Positions 8,826 through 18,341 of a DNA stretch of 64,000 bases are shown here, one piece after another. The DNA comes from Nocardioides sp. (lineage in GTDB: Bacteria > Actinomycetota > Actinomycetes > Propionibacteriales > Nocardioidaceae): NCBI GenBank assembly GCA_002729525.1, contig PBYI01000008.1, positions 222,564 to 286,563 of the forward strand. The letters are read 5' to 3'. The position numbers and the translations under genes are program-made. Each line of letters begins with the position of its first letter. The stretch's first letter is position 1. The notes below the pieces were generated by a model. The model had not been told where the DNA came from. It did not search any database and was given only the letters and a program-made list of their open reading frames with translations.

Positions 8826-9902
8826 ATGCCGATCACCGCCGACCTGGCCGACCGCACGGTCGCCGGCGTACGCCGGTTCTGCGAGTCCGCGGACGTCGAG
8901 ACCGACCTGCTGGCCGGCATCGCCGCGCGGATCCGGCCGGCCGTGCCGTGGGACACCGGCGTGCTGTTCGCGACCGACCCGGCCACCACGCTCTTCACCG
9001 ACGCCCACGTCATGGGCTTCGACCCCGAGACCTGCACCCCGTGGTTCCACCACGAGCTGAACGTCGAGGACGTCAACCTCTTCCGCGACCTCGCCGGCAG
9101 CGGCCGGGTGGCCGTGCTGTCCCGCACGCTGGACGACCCGTCGACCAGCGCCCGGCACCGCGAGGTGATGCGACCGCTCGGCCTCGACGCCGAGGTCCGG
9201 ATGACCGCCGACGACGCCGCCGGCACGTGGGCCGCGCTCGAGCTGCACCGGGAGGCCGGCAGCCGCGACTTCGACCACGACGAGGCGGCGCTCCTCGCGG
9301 CCCTGGCACCGCTGGTCGCCGACGGGCTGCGGCGGCAGGCGACCGAGCGCGCGGCCCTTGCCGGCGCCGGCGTCGACGGCCCCGGACTGCTCCTCGTCGC
9401 CCCCGACGGCACCGTGCGGCCCGGCACCGAGGCCGGCGCCCAGTGGCTGTCGCTGCTGACCCCGCGCGGCTCGCAGAACCTCCACTCCTCGCTGCTGACC
9501 CTCTCCGCGCTGCGCGACCGCCCCGGCGGCACCGCGCGGCTGCGGGTGCGGGCCGCCGACGGGCGCTGGGTCACCCTGCACGCCTCCCCGATGTGCGTCG
9601 GCGAGGGCGAGGAGACCGTCGTCATCGTCGAGCCCAGCGGACCCTCCGAGGTCGCCGACCTCCTGGCCCGCGCCCACGGGCTCAGCCCGCGCGAGCGGGA
9701 GGTCGCCCTCGGCCTGGCCCGCGGCGAGAGCACCGAGCAGCTCGCGTCGTCCCTGTTCCTCTCCCCGCACACCGTGCGCGACCACCTCAAGGCCGTCTTC
9801 CGCAAGACCGGGACCTCGAGCCGCACCGAGCTGGTGTCGTACCTCTTCAACGCGTGGTACGCCGAGCGGCTCTTCGGCAGCACCGCCCACGACGAGCCCT
9901 AG
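8826..9902 (+). CDS. GAF-type sensor with C-terminal LuxR DNA-binding domain
   Basis: A 358-residue one-component regulator. Residues 20-170 look like a GAF-like sensory domain, 180-280 are a second less clear domain, and 285-345 form a LuxR/FixJ helix-turn-helix (LSPREREVALGLARGESTEQLASSL, then SPHTVRDHLKAVFRKTG). There is no receiver aspartate, so the signal is probably a small molecule. ATG 8826 has AGGAG at 8815-8819. A cupin gene follows 141 bases downstream on the same strand and is a candidate target. Effector unknown. Confidence 0.82.
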   Translation: MPITADLADRTVAGVRRFCESADVETDLLAGIAARIRPAVPWDTGVLFATDPATTLFTDAHVMGFDPETCTPWFHHELNVEDVNLFRDLAGSGRVAVLSRTLDDPSTSARHREVMRPLGLDAEVRMTADDAAGTWAALELHREAGSRDFDHDEAALLAALAPLVADGLRRQATERAALAGAGVDGPGLLLVAPDGTVRPGTEAGAQWLSLLTPRGSQNLHSSLLTLSALRDRPGGTARLRVRAADGRWVTLHASPMCVGEGEETVVIVEPSGPSEVADLLARAHGLSPREREVALGLARGESTEQLASSLFLSPHTVRDHLKAVFRKTGTSSRTELVSYLFNAWYAERLFGSTAHDEP

Positions 9903-9991
9903 CGACCTCTCCCTCTCCCCCACCTCCCCATCACCCACGCAGCCGTCCCGCTGCCGGCGTCCACCGGCGGCGCGGACGGGCACGCCCCCGA

Positions 9992-10030
9992 ACCACCCGG
10001 ACCACCCGCAACCACCCGCAACCACCCGCC
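9992..10030 (+). repeat. Ten-base tandem repeat in the cupin leader
   Basis: Four consecutive units of ACCACCCGCA (first unit one base shorter, last ending CC) lie immediately before the Shine-Dalgarno of the cupin gene. The period is close to one helical turn, so each unit faces the same side of the DNA. It may be a regulator array or simply a slippage product. Confidence 0.6.
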
Positions 10031-10043
10031 CAGGAGGCACCCG

Positions 10044-10529
10044 ATGACCCTGCAGACCCCCCTCGTGCTCGCCGCCGGCGAGGGCGAGCACTGGCACTTC
10101 CTCAACACGCTCCAGACGATCAAGCTCGGCGGCGACCGCACCGACGGCGTGCTGTCGGTCGTGGAGTTCGAGGGCCCGCGGGGATTCGGCCCGCCGTTGC
10201 ACAGCCACGACGTCGAGGACGAGCTGTTCTACGTGCTCGACGGCGAGGTGCGCTTCACCAGCGGCGACGTCGAGACCGTCGGCGCGCCCGGCACGACGGT
10301 GTGGCTGCCCAAGCAGCGCCCGCACCAGTTCCAGGTGCTCTCGGAGACCGCGAAGGTCTTCCAGGTGACGACGCCGGCGCAGTTCGACGACTTCGTCCGC
10401 ACCCTCGGCGAGCCGGCGAGCGAGGCCCGGGTCCCCGACCCCGTCGAGATCGACGGCGCGCACGTCGCGGAGGTCTGCGCGCAGTTCCAGATCCAGGTGC
10501 TCGGGCCGCCCCCGGCTCCCCTCGACTGA
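10044..10529 (+). CDS. Single-domain cupin protein
   Basis: A 161-residue beta-barrel cupin. Motif 1 is PPLHSHDVEDELFYVLDGEVRF, with the His-x-His ... Glu metal ligands; motif 2 is PKQRPHQFQV, with the fourth-ligand His. The fold is shared by quercetin dioxygenases, isomerases and simple binding proteins, so the reaction cannot be assigned. ATG 10044 follows AGGAGG at 10032-10037. It is downstream of the GAF-LuxR gene with a repeat-rich leader between, suggesting separate regulation. It converges on the PhoD gene with a 16-base gap. Confidence 0.8.
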   Translation: MTLQTPLVLAAGEGEHWHFLNTLQTIKLGGDRTDGVLSVVEFEGPRGFGPPLHSHDVEDELFYVLDGEVRFTSGDVETVGAPGTTVWLPKQRPHQFQVLSETAKVFQVTTPAQFDDFVRTLGEPASEARVPDPVEIDGAHVAEVCAQFQIQVLGPPPAPLD

Positions 10530-10545
10530 CCGGCCGGCGGGCGGG

Positions 10546-12273
10546 CTAGAGCGAGACGTCCGCGACCCGCACCAGCCGCGGGCGGTCGTGCGCGTCGCCC
10601 TCGACCTCGCCGGTGGCCCACCACAGTCGCAGCCCGCGCCCGTGCACCTCGAGGGTGGCGAGGTTGTTGTCGAACCACGGCCCACGGGTCAGCCGCCACC
10701 GCATCGGGGCGTCGGGCACCTTCGCCGACTTCCCGACGACCCGCCCGATCGGCCCCGCGACGCCGTACGACGCGACCGCGGTGGCGTAGCGCATCCGGAT
10801 CGGCAACGGGTTGCGGATCGGCGAGCAGACGGCCTGCAGCACGCGCGAGCGGATCGGGCCGTGCGCGCGGCGGTCGCGGCGCGAGGCGACCGCCTCGGAC
10901 AGGTAGGAGTGGTGCACGTCCCCCGACAGGAACGTGACCGTGGCCGGCGCCCGGCCGCGCTCGCCGCGGGCCACCGACAGCACCATCCGGGCGACCCGCT
11001 GGAAGCCGTCCTGGAACGCCGCCCAGTGCTCGAGGTCGACGCCCTGACGGATCCGCTCCCCCACCCGCGCGGCTCGTGGACCCCACGCCCCACCGGCCAA
11101 CGCCTCGGAGAACGCCTCGACGTAGTGCAGCCCGGGCGCGAGCAGGAACGGCAGCGAGGTGCCGATCAGCAGGTGGTCGACGTCGCCGCGCAGCTGGCCG
11201 TCGAGCCAGTCCATCTCGTCGTCGTCGAGGATCGAGCGCCGAGCGGGGTCCAGCACCCGCGCGGCGCGGGAGTCGACGACGACCAGCCGCGCCTGCGGGC
11301 CGAGATCGCGCGCGAAGCTCCAGCGGTACGCCGTGGGGTCGGCGTCGGCGCGCTCGGCGAACCCGTCGAGGTAGGGGCCGGCGTCCTCGCCGGCGGCCGC
11401 GAGCTCCTGCACCCGCGCCCACACCTCGTCGGCGTCGCGCTCGGCCGGGGTGAGGTTGCCGAGGTGCTGGTAGACCCAGTACGACGCCAGCCCGCCGAGG
11501 ATCCGCATCCGCCACCACGACGTCGCCTCCATCGCGTCCTTCCAGGCCTGGGAGGTGTTCCAGTCGTCGCGGACGTCGTGGTCGTCGAAGATCATCAGGC
11601 TCGGCAGCGTCGACAGCAGCCACCGGTTGACCGGGTCGCTCCAGGCGAGCGTGTAGAGGTGGGCGTACTCCTCGTAGTCCTTCAGCTCCGCGCCCGGCTC
11701 GGAGTCGAGGCCGCGCCGCTGCTCGATGAAGTCCTGCATCGCAGCGGTGGTCTCGTCGGCGTACACCTGGTCGCCGAGGAACAGCACCAGGTCGGCCCAG
11801 CGCGGCTCGTCACGGTCGGGGTCGTCTGGGTCGTCGGGGCCGGCGTGGGTCAGCCCGGCCATCCGCAGCGCGTAGGCACGCAGCGCGTCGACGCCGTGCG
11901 TGCCGTTGCCGTCGGCGTCGTGCGACACCGAGGTGCGACACGATCCGTAGGCGAGCCGGAGCGGCTTGCCCGGCTCGAGGGTCGGCACCACGGGGGCGGG
12001 CAGGTCGCTGCCGGGCTCCGGCCACACCTGCTGGTCGTCGACGCGGACGACGTACGGCAGCCGGGTGCCGGGCGGCAGCCCCGACAGGCACACCAGCGCG
12101 TAGTGGTGGCCGTGCGCGGTGAACGTGCCGGCCGAGGCGTCGTACGTCGTGCCGTCGGGCGCCGTGGCCCGCACCGAGACGGTGCCGGGGGCCGCGACCT
12201 CGACCCACACGCTCGCCGCGGTGTCGTCGACGTGGCGCAGCAGCGGGCCGAGGACCAGCGACGAGGACGTCAC
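10546..12273 (-). CDS. PhoD-like alkaline phosphatase/phosphodiesterase
   Basis: A 575-residue protein of the metallophosphatase PhoD group. An N-terminal fibronectin-like domain (residues 1-90, LGPLLRHVDDTAASVWVEV) precedes the catalytic domain. Motifs include the YGSCR segment, FLGDQVYADE (Asp and the Tyr/Asp metal ligands), MIFDDHDVRDDWN, LIGTSLPFLL and FLSGDVHHSYLSE. These are the Fe/Ca site residues of PhoD. No Tat or Sec signal peptide is visible from the GTG start at 12273, unlike classical secreted PhoD, so a cytoplasmic actinobacterial version is likely. It would release phosphate from phosphodiesters or monoesters. Confidence 0.88.
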   Translation of the reverse strand: MTSSSLVLGPLLRHVDDTAASVWVEVAAPGTVSVRATAPDGTTYDASAGTFTAHGHHYALVCLSGLPPGTRLPYVVRVDDQQVWPEPGSDLPAPVVPTLEPGKPLRLAYGSCRTSVSHDADGNGTHGVDALRAYALRMAGLTHAGPDDPDDPDRDEPRWADLVLFLGDQVYADETTAAMQDFIEQRRGLDSEPGAELKDYEEYAHLYTLAWSDPVNRWLLSTLPSLMIFDDHDVRDDWNTSQAWKDAMEATSWWRMRILGGLASYWVYQHLGNLTPAERDADEVWARVQELAAAGEDAGPYLDGFAERADADPTAYRWSFARDLGPQARLVVVDSRAARVLDPARRSILDDDEMDWLDGQLRGDVDHLLIGTSLPFLLAPGLHYVEAFSEALAGGAWGPRAARVGERIRQGVDLEHWAAFQDGFQRVARMVLSVARGERGRAPATVTFLSGDVHHSYLSEAVASRRDRRAHGPIRSRVLQAVCSPIRNPLPIRMRYATAVASYGVAGPIGRVVGKSAKVPDAPMRWRLTRGPWFDNNLATLEVHGRGLRLWWATGEVEGDAHDRPRLVRVADVSL

Positions 12274-12282
12274 GAGCCCACG

Positions 12283-13863
12283 CTAGTGGTGTGGGTTGCG
12301 CACCACGCGCTTGGCCGCCGAGGTGCGGCTGGCGTCCTCGTAGCCGGCCTTGCTCGCGGTGACCCGCACCCGCACCCGCCTGCCCTGCATCCACGGCCGC
12401 AGCTTCAGGGTGCGGGCGGTGGTGCCGAGCACCCGGCTGCCGACGGTCCACCGGTAGCTGAAGTCGGGGAAGCGGGGGTACCACTGGCCGTGGCGCGCGG
12501 TGACGGTGCGACCGATCCACGGCTTGCCGCCGACGCGGACCCGGTCGGTGGTGAAGGTGTCCAGCGGGCGCACCGCGCGGATCCGGCGGTGGCCGAGGTA
12601 GGTCACGTCGCCGCGCGGCACCGTGAACACGACGTACCGGCCGATGCCGAGGAGGCCGCCGACGCCGCGGTCGAGGACGGTCCCCTGGGTGCCGCGGGTG
12701 ACGCCGGACTGGTAAACGCCGTCGTTGCGCGTGTACACGAGCTGGCCGGACGCGACGACCAGCCGGTTCACGGTGGCGTTGCCGTCGTACGACGTCAGCA
12801 GCTCGGTGGCGCGCGACTGCCCGGGAGACACCCACAGGTCGAGGCCCCGGGTGAAGAACACGTACCGGCCGCGCGCCGTCAGCGAGCCGAGGTAGCTGTC
12901 GTCGGGACCGTCGGTGAGGTCGCGGACGAGGTGGGTGCCGCCCCGGTAGCCGTTGCTGGTCCACAGCTCGCGGCCGTGGTCGGGGTCGGAGGCGACGACG
13001 TAGAGCCGGTCGCCCACGGTCACGGCCCCGAGCATGTCGATCTCGGCGTCGGCGTCCCCGGGAGCGAGGTCGGTCAGTCGGGCGGTGCCCGCGGCGGTGC
13101 CGTCGGTGCGCCACAGCTCCCGGCCGTGCACGCCGTCGTCGGCCAGGAAGTAGACGAGCCGGTCGCCGGCGACCATCGCGGAGGGCTCCGAGGGGGCCCC
13201 GCCGAGGTCGGCGACGCGACCGGTGCCCGCCTCGGTGCCGTCGGTGCAGTCGAGCTCGCCGTCGGCGTACGTCGTTTAGCAGGTCAGCGAGCCGGTGCTG
13301 GCGATGCCGAGGGTCCCGCGGGCGCCGAGGGCGGCCTCGAGCGGGACGGCGGTGTCGCTGCCCGGCGCGAGCGTGTAGATGCCGGCCGACGGGCCGTGGG
13401 TCCACAGCAGCGCCACGTCGCCCTCGACCGTGCCGGCGTAGCCGCCGAGGTAGTCGAGCCCCTGCACCTCGACCGTCGTGCCGGTGCCGGCAGGCACCCG
13501 GTAGAGCGTGTTGCTGCCGAGGTCGGTGCCGAGGAGTCCCTGCGCGGTGGCGTACAGCTGCGCGATCGGGGTGTCGGAGTCGGCGCCACCGGGGGTCGTG
13601 TCGGCGTACAGCGCGGTGCCGCCGGGGGTGCCGTCGGTGCGCCACACCTCGGTGCCGTGCTCGCCGTCGTCGGCGAGGAAGTAGGCCCAGCCGTCGAGCT
13701 CCACCGCCCCGTCGAGGTCGACCGAGACGAATGCCGTCCGGTCCGGCCCGTCGGCTGCGGCCGACCCTGCGATCGCCACGCCCACGGTCGCGGTGCCGGC
13801 AGCCGCCACCGCGACCCCGAGCACCGTCGTCGTCCAGCGCGTGAGCGCGCTCGTACCCGTCAT
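12283..13863 (-). pseudogene. Secreted ELWxxDGT repeat protein interrupted by an in-frame stop
   Basis: One reading frame runs from ATG 13863 (preceded by a G-rich Shine-Dalgarno) to a stop at 12283, broken only by TAA at 13276-13278. The 195-residue upstream part has a signal peptide (residues 8-37, TTTVLGVAVAAAGTATVG...) and the first EVWRTDGTPGGTALY repeat. The downstream part continues the same repeat family in the same frame (ELWRTDGTAAGTARL, ELWTSNGYRGGTHLV) and ends in an Ig-like module. The repeats form a beta-propeller-like extracellular scaffold. A nonsense mutation is simplest; an ATG at 13176 with GGAG upstream could allow internal initiation. Sequencing error is not excluded. Confidence 0.75.
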
Positions 13864-14052
13864 CGGTTCCCCCCGAGTGATCCGACCCGGGCCAGGCCCC
13901 GAGCAGGGATCGCTGGGTCCCGCAGGTATTTCACCGAGGTGGTGTCCAGCCGGACGACCCCACCGATGCCGGCGTACAGCGGGAAACCACCCTCCCGGGC
14001 GACACCCCTTCTGGTGTCCCGACGACCCCGACGCCGACCTACCGTCGGGGAC

Positions 14053-14619
14053 ATGGCTACCCAGAAGCTCAAGTACACGACCCCGGGTCTCAGCGAGGCG
14101 ACCGCAGAGCGCGTCGTCGAGCTGCTGCAGGACCGTCTCCACGCCTGCAACGACCTCCACCTCACGCTCAAGCACGTCCACTGGAACGTGGTCGGCCCGC
14201 ACTTCATCGCGGTGCACGAGATGATCGACCCGCAGGTCGACGACGTGCGCGAGTTCAGCGACGACATCGCCGAGCGCATCGCGACCCTGGGCGGCTCGCC
14301 CAAGGGCACCCCGGGTGCACTGGTGAATGCCCGCTCGTGGGACGAGTACTCCATCGGCCGGGCCACCACCCAGGAGCACCTGGCCGCGCTGGACGTCGTC
14401 TACCAGGGCGTCATCACCAGCCACCGCAAGGCCGTCGAGGAGCTCGACGAGCTCGACCTGGTCACCCAGGACATGATCATCGCGCAGGTCGACAAGCTGG
14501 AGCTCTTCCACTGGTTCGTCCGTGCGCACCTCGAGGACAAGGGCGGCAACCTCGCCACCGCGGGCGCCACCTCCGAGAAGGAGGCTGCCGAGGCCGGTGC
14601 GGAGTACGCCAACGCCTGA
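14053..14619 (+). CDS. dps: Dps-family ferritin-like DNA-protection protein
   Basis: A 188-residue Dps protein. Its four-helix bundle carries the inter-subunit ferroxidase ligands: KHVHWNVVGPHFIAVHEMIDPQVDDVREFSDDIAERI contains the His, the second His, and the Asp/Glu residues. It oxidises and stores iron with hydrogen peroxide and protects DNA in stress; a short Lys-poor N-terminus and an Ala/Glu-rich tail (TSEKEAAEAGAEYANA) are present. ATG 14053 has CGGGGA at 14046-14051. It is divergent from the split ELWxxDGT gene across a 189-base region where I could not identify a convincing promoter. A strong terminator follows. Confidence 0.93.
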   Translation: MATQKLKYTTPGLSEATAERVVELLQDRLHACNDLHLTLKHVHWNVVGPHFIAVHEMIDPQVDDVREFSDDIAERIATLGGSPKGTPGALVNARSWDEYSIGRATTQEHLAALDVVYQGVITSHRKAVEELDELDLVTQDMIIAQVDKLELFHWFVRAHLEDKGGNLATAGATSEKEAAEAGAEYANA

Positions 14620-14631
14620 CCGCACCATCAC

Positions 14632-14669
14632 CACGTCGACCCGGCGCACGTGTGCGCCGGGTCGACGTG
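14632..14669. terminator. Bidirectional terminator between dps and the convergent gene
   Basis: An 18-base perfect stem: CACGTCGACCCGGCGCAC at 14632-14649 pairs with 14652-14669 across a two-base loop. It lies between two convergent stop codons (14619 and 14691). The U-tract is absent. Its very high stability and position argue for a bidirectional terminator. Confidence 0.75.
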
Positions 14670-14690
14670 CGTTCGGGGCCGGGGGCCCGG

Positions 14691-15707
14691 TCAGCGGACC
14701 TGGAGCCAGCCGATCACCGGGTGTGTCGTCCCGGCCAGGTCGTCCATGCTGGTCTGCCCGCGCACCGAGAGGCGCTCGCGGTCGAGGTCTGTGCGGCGTA
14801 CGTAGACGACCTCGGTGTGGTCGGTGGCCGCGTCGACGCCCTTGCGGCCGCGGACGTCGTACGTCGACGCGGCGACGTCGGCGAGGTGGCGCGTCGGGCC
14901 TCCCACGGGCGCGGCGTCCGCCTCGGCGAAGGCGTCGAGGCCGAGGTCGAGAGTGCCGACGCCCCAGCGGCCGGGCGCCTTGTCCCACATGTCGGCGTAC
15001 CGGCGCAGCGTCTCGCGGCCGACGACGGCCTCGTCGGAGGCGGCCCAGCGACCGGGCTGCTCGGTGCTCGCGGCGCCGTCGGGCACCTGCGCGACCAGCA
15101 CGGACAGCACGTCGCCGCTGCTGCGCTCGCGCAGGCTGACCCGGAGCACCTGCCGGGTGGCGCCCTCGGCCACCGGGTGCGCCTTCCAGCCGGCCAGCTC
15201 GAAGCGGTCGCGCCGCCAGGAGACCGCCAGGTCGCGCAGGTCGCGGTCACCGTCGGGACGGAGGGTGTCCCAGCCGGCCTTGTCGAGCATCCCGAAGACG
15301 TTGCCGTACGTCGCGGTGCCCTGCCACCCGACGACCGAGACACCGTCGCGGTCGGTGAGGGCGGCGGCACCGGCGCGGACGTCGGCGAGCGCGAGATCGG
15401 GGTCGAGGGCGTACGTCGCGACGCCGAGCTTCCGCGCTCCGTCGCGGTCGTCGTCGGCCGCGGTCCGGGTGGTCGCGCGCCGCTCGGCGGCATCACCCGT
15501 CGTACGTGCGCCGGAGTCGGTGTCGGCCGGCGCGTGCGGCAGCTCGTCGAGCCCCCGCGCTGTGCCGGAGGCGAGGGTGGCGGTGCCGGTCGACGTCGGC
15601 GTACCGGTCGGCGCCGCGGCCGGCTCGTGGTCGAGCCAGAGGGGCAGCAGGGCACCGACGACCGTGGCGGCCACGAGGAGTCGTGGCGGACCCTCCCACC
15701 CGGTCAC
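14691..15707 (-). CDS. Membrane-anchored or secreted protein, divergent endonuclease/phosphatase-like
   Basis: This is 338 residues from GTG 15707, chosen for GGAG at the proper spacing; a longer frame to 15806 lacks any such site. A hydrophobic segment at residues 9-22 (LLVAATVVGALLPLW) is a signal anchor, then a Thr/Ala/Pro-rich linker up to about residue 95. The remainder (GVATYALDPDLALADVRAGAAAL ... SVVGWQGT) recalls the first strands of the endonuclease/exonuclease/phosphatase fold, but the catalytic Asn, Glu and paired His residues are not evident, so activity is doubtful. It converges on dps. Function unknown. Confidence 0.6.
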   Translation of the reverse strand: MTGWEGPPRLLVAATVVGALLPLWLDHEPAAAPTGTPTSTGTATLASGTARGLDELPHAPADTDSGARTTGDAAERRATTRTAADDDRDGARKLGVATYALDPDLALADVRAGAAALTDRDGVSVVGWQGTATYGNVFGMLDKAGWDTLRPDGDRDLRDLAVSWRRDRFELAGWKAHPVAEGATRQVLRVSLRERSSGDVLSVLVAQVPDGAASTEQPGRWAASDEAVVGRETLRRYADMWDKAPGRWGVGTLDLGLDAFAEADAAPVGGPTRHLADVAASTYDVRGRKGVDAATDHTEVVYVRRTDLDRERLSVRGQTSMDDLAGTTHPVIGWLQVR

Positions 15708-15845
15708 GGGGCGCTCCCTGTCGTCCGGCCGACCGCAGGGGTCGGCGTTGCCTGCTCTGTGCGGTGCTGCGGTGTGCGCTGACGAGACGCACGTGGGGAA
15801 GGTCACCGCCGAGCCTAGGCACGGCGGGGACCTCCGGGTGGGACG

Positions 15846-18098
15846 TCAGGCGGCGGGTCGGAAGGCCCGCAGCCGCAGGCTGTTGAGCACGACGAAGACC
15901 GACGAGAACGCCATCGCGCCGCCGGCGATCATCGGGTTGAGCAGGCCGGCCACCGCGAGCGGGATGGCAGCGACGTTGTAGCCGAACGCCCAGACCAGGT
16001 TGCCGCGGATGATGCCCAGGATGCGGCGCGAGAGCCGGACGGCGTCCGGCACGGTGCGCAGGTCGCCGCGGGCGAGCACGAGGTCTCCCGAGGCCATGGC
16101 GGCATCGGTGCCGGTGCCCATGGCCAGCCCCAGGTCGGCGGTGGCGAGAGCGGCGGCGTCGTTGACGCCGTCGCCGACCATCGCGACCCGCAGGCGGTCG
16201 GCCTGGAAGCGGCGTACGACGTCGACCTTGCCCTCGGGGAGCACGTCGGCGACGACGTCGTCGGGGTCGATGCCCACCTCGGCCGCGACCGCCGCTGCGG
16301 CGCGGGCGTGGTCACCCGTCAGCAGCACGGGGCGGAGCCCGAGCGCGCGCATCCGGGAGACGGCGTCCGCGGAGGTGTCCTTGACCGCGTCGCCGACGAG
16401 CAGCACGCCGCGCGCGGCGCCGTCCCAGCCCACGACGACGGCGGTGCCGCCCTCGGCCTGCGCGGCGTCGAGCAGGCCGGCGACCGGCTGTCCGACGGTG
16501 AGGCTGCGCTGCTCGAGCAGCGCCGGACGACCGACCACGACCGCGTGGCCGTCGACGGTGCCGGAGACACCGAGCCCTGCGTGGTCGGCCGCGTCGGTCA
16601 CCTCGGCGAGGTCGCCACCGTGCTCACGGGCGGCGTCGGCGACGGCGCGGGCGACCGGGTGGGACGAGGCGTCCTCGACGGCCCCGGCGAGGGCGAGCAG
16701 CCGGTCGGCGTCCTCACCCGGCAGGGGGCGTACGTCGGTCAGGCTCATCTCGCCCGTGGTGACCGTGCCGGTCTTGTCGAGCAGCACGACGTCGATGTCG
16801 CGGGCACGCTCGAGCGCCTCCGGCCCGCGCACCAGGATGCCGAGCTGGGCACCGCGGCCGGTGCCGACCAGGATCGCGGTCGGGGTGGCCAGGCCGAGGG
16901 CGCAGGGGCAGGCGATGACGAGCACGGCGACCGCGGCGGAGACGGCGGTGGCGGGCTCGCCGCCGAGCAGCAGCCAGCCGAGCAGGGTCAGCACGGCGAG
17001 AGTCACGACGGCCGGCACGAACACGGCCGAGACCCGGTCGGCCAGGCGCTGGGCTGCGGCCTTCCCGCCCTGGGCGTCGGCCACCAGCCGGGCGATCTGG
17101 GCGATCCGAGTGTCGCCGCCGACGCGGGTGGCGCGCACGACGAGCCGGCCGCCCACGTTGAGGGACGCACCGACGACCTCGTCGCCCGGCCCGACGTCGA
17201 CCGGTACGGACTCGCCGGTGAGCAGGGACAGGTCGACCGCGGAGGCGCCCTCGACGACCTCGCCGTCGGTCGGCACCTTCTCCCCCGGCCGGACGACCAC
17301 CAGGTCGTCGACGGCGAGCCGGTCGACCGGCACCCGGGTCTCGACGCCGTCGCGCAGGCGGGCGGCGTCCCGGGCGCCGAGGTCGGCCAGGGCACGCAGC
17401 GCCGACCCGGCCTCGCGCTTGGAGCGCGCCTCGATCCAGCGACCCAGCAGCACGAACGTCGTGACGCCGGCTGCGGCCTCCAGGTAGATGGCGCTCCCGG
17501 ACGCGTGCCGGTCGAGGGTGAGGGAGAACCCGTGCGTCATCCCGATCATCCCGGCGCCGCCGTACAGCAGCGCCCACAGCGACCAGCCGTACGCCGCGAC
17601 GGTGCCCAGCGAGACAAGGGTGTCCATCGTGGCCGCGCCGTGGCGCAGGTTGACCAGGGCGGCGCGGTGGAAGCGCCAGCCGCTCCAGGTCACGACGGGC
17701 GTGGCGAGGACCAGCGAGACCCACTGCCAGCCGTCGAACTGCCACGGCGGCACCATCGCCAGCGCCACGACCGGCACCGACAGGACGGCGGCGACGACGA
17801 GTCGCCGGGTGAGGTCACGACGCTCGGCCTCGGCGTCCTCGTCGAGCCCGTCCGCGTCGGACGTCGGGGGCGCCGGCTCGTGCGCGCCGTACCCGGCGGA
17901 CTCGACGGCCGCGACGAGCGCGGCCAGGTCGACCCCGGGCAGGTGCTGCACGCGCGCGGTCTCGGTGGCGTAGTTGACCTCGGCCTCGACGCCCTCGAGC
18001 CTGCCGAGCTTGCGCTCGACGCGGCGGGCGCAGGAGGCGCAGGTCATCCCGGTGACGACCAGCTCGGTGGTCTCGGTGCCGGTGTGGGTCGTGCTCAT
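15846..18098 (-). CDS. copA: Copper-exporting P1B-type ATPase
   Basis: A 750-residue heavy-metal ATPase that pumps Cu(I) out of the cytoplasm. One N-terminal heavy-metal domain (GMTCASC, residues 17-23) is followed by eight membrane helices. The CPC metal site (ACPCALG) is near 396, the phosphorylated DKTGT near 441, the HP motif nearby (SSHPVARAV) and GDGVND near 640. An acidic linker (residues 75-93) separates the metal domain from TM1. ATG 18098 lies one base after the copZ stop, so translation is coupled. The order csoR-copZ-copA marks a copper operon. Confidence 0.95.
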   Translation of the reverse strand: MSTTHTGTETTELVVTGMTCASCARRVERKLGRLEGVEAEVNYATETARVQHLPGVDLAALVAAVESAGYGAHEPAPPTSDADGLDEDAEAERRDLTRRLVVAAVLSVPVVALAMVPPWQFDGWQWVSLVLATPVVTWSGWRFHRAALVNLRHGAATMDTLVSLGTVAAYGWSLWALLYGGAGMIGMTHGFSLTLDRHASGSAIYLEAAAGVTTFVLLGRWIEARSKREAGSALRALADLGARDAARLRDGVETRVPVDRLAVDDLVVVRPGEKVPTDGEVVEGASAVDLSLLTGESVPVDVGPGDEVVGASLNVGGRLVVRATRVGGDTRIAQIARLVADAQGGKAAAQRLADRVSAVFVPAVVTLAVLTLLGWLLLGGEPATAVSAAVAVLVIACPCALGLATPTAILVGTGRGAQLGILVRGPEALERARDIDVVLLDKTGTVTTGEMSLTDVRPLPGEDADRLLALAGAVEDASSHPVARAVADAAREHGGDLAEVTDAADHAGLGVSGTVDGHAVVVGRPALLEQRSLTVGQPVAGLLDAAQAEGGTAVVVGWDGAARGVLLVGDAVKDTSADAVSRMRALGLRPVLLTGDHARAAAAVAAEVGIDPDDVVADVLPEGKVDVVRRFQADRLRVAMVGDGVNDAAALATADLGLAMGTGTDAAMASGDLVLARGDLRTVPDAVRLSRRILGIIRGNLVWAFGYNVAAIPLAVAGLLNPMIAGGAMAFSSVFVVLNSLRLRAFRPAA

Positions 18099-18099
18099 G

Positions 18100-18303
18100 T
18101 CAGGCGAGGGCGTACCCGGCCTCCTCGACGGCGGCGCGCACGGCGTCGTCGTCGACGGGGCTCGGGGCGGTCACGGTCAGGGAGCCGGACTCGAGGTCGA
18201 CGCCGACGTCCTGCACGCCCTCGATCTCCGAGACCTCCTCGGTCACCGAGGCGACGCAGTGCTGGCAGGTCATCCCGGTCACGGTGTAGGTGCTGGTGCT
18301 CAT
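18100..18303 (-). CDS. copZ: Copper chaperone, heavy-metal-associated domain
   Basis: A 67-residue ferredoxin-like HMA protein with the Cu(I)-binding motif GMTCQHC at residues 10-16 and the usual strand-helix pattern ending AVEEAGYALA. It delivers copper to the CopA metal domains or to CsoR. Its length is normal for CopZ. ATG 18303 has GGAGG just upstream (GGAGGAACCC). It sits between csoR and copA and is almost contiguous with copA. Confidence 0.93.
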   Translation of the reverse strand: MSTSTYTVTGMTCQHCVASVTEEVSEIEGVQDVGVDLESGSLTVTAPSPVDDDAVRAAVEEAGYALA

Positions 18304-18341
18304 GGGTTCCTCCGGGTGGTGGGTCGGTGTGGTGGGCGCGG

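Noticed and set aside
10588..14619. A 1343-codon open frame on the plus strand
   Set aside because: It runs antisense through the phosphatase and ELWxxDGT genes; only its last 188 codons (Dps, from 14053) have a family match and a ribosome site.
14691..15707. Calling this gene an endonuclease/phosphatase
   Set aside because: The first strands resemble that fold but the catalytic Asn/Glu/His residues could not be placed, so it is left as uncharacterised.
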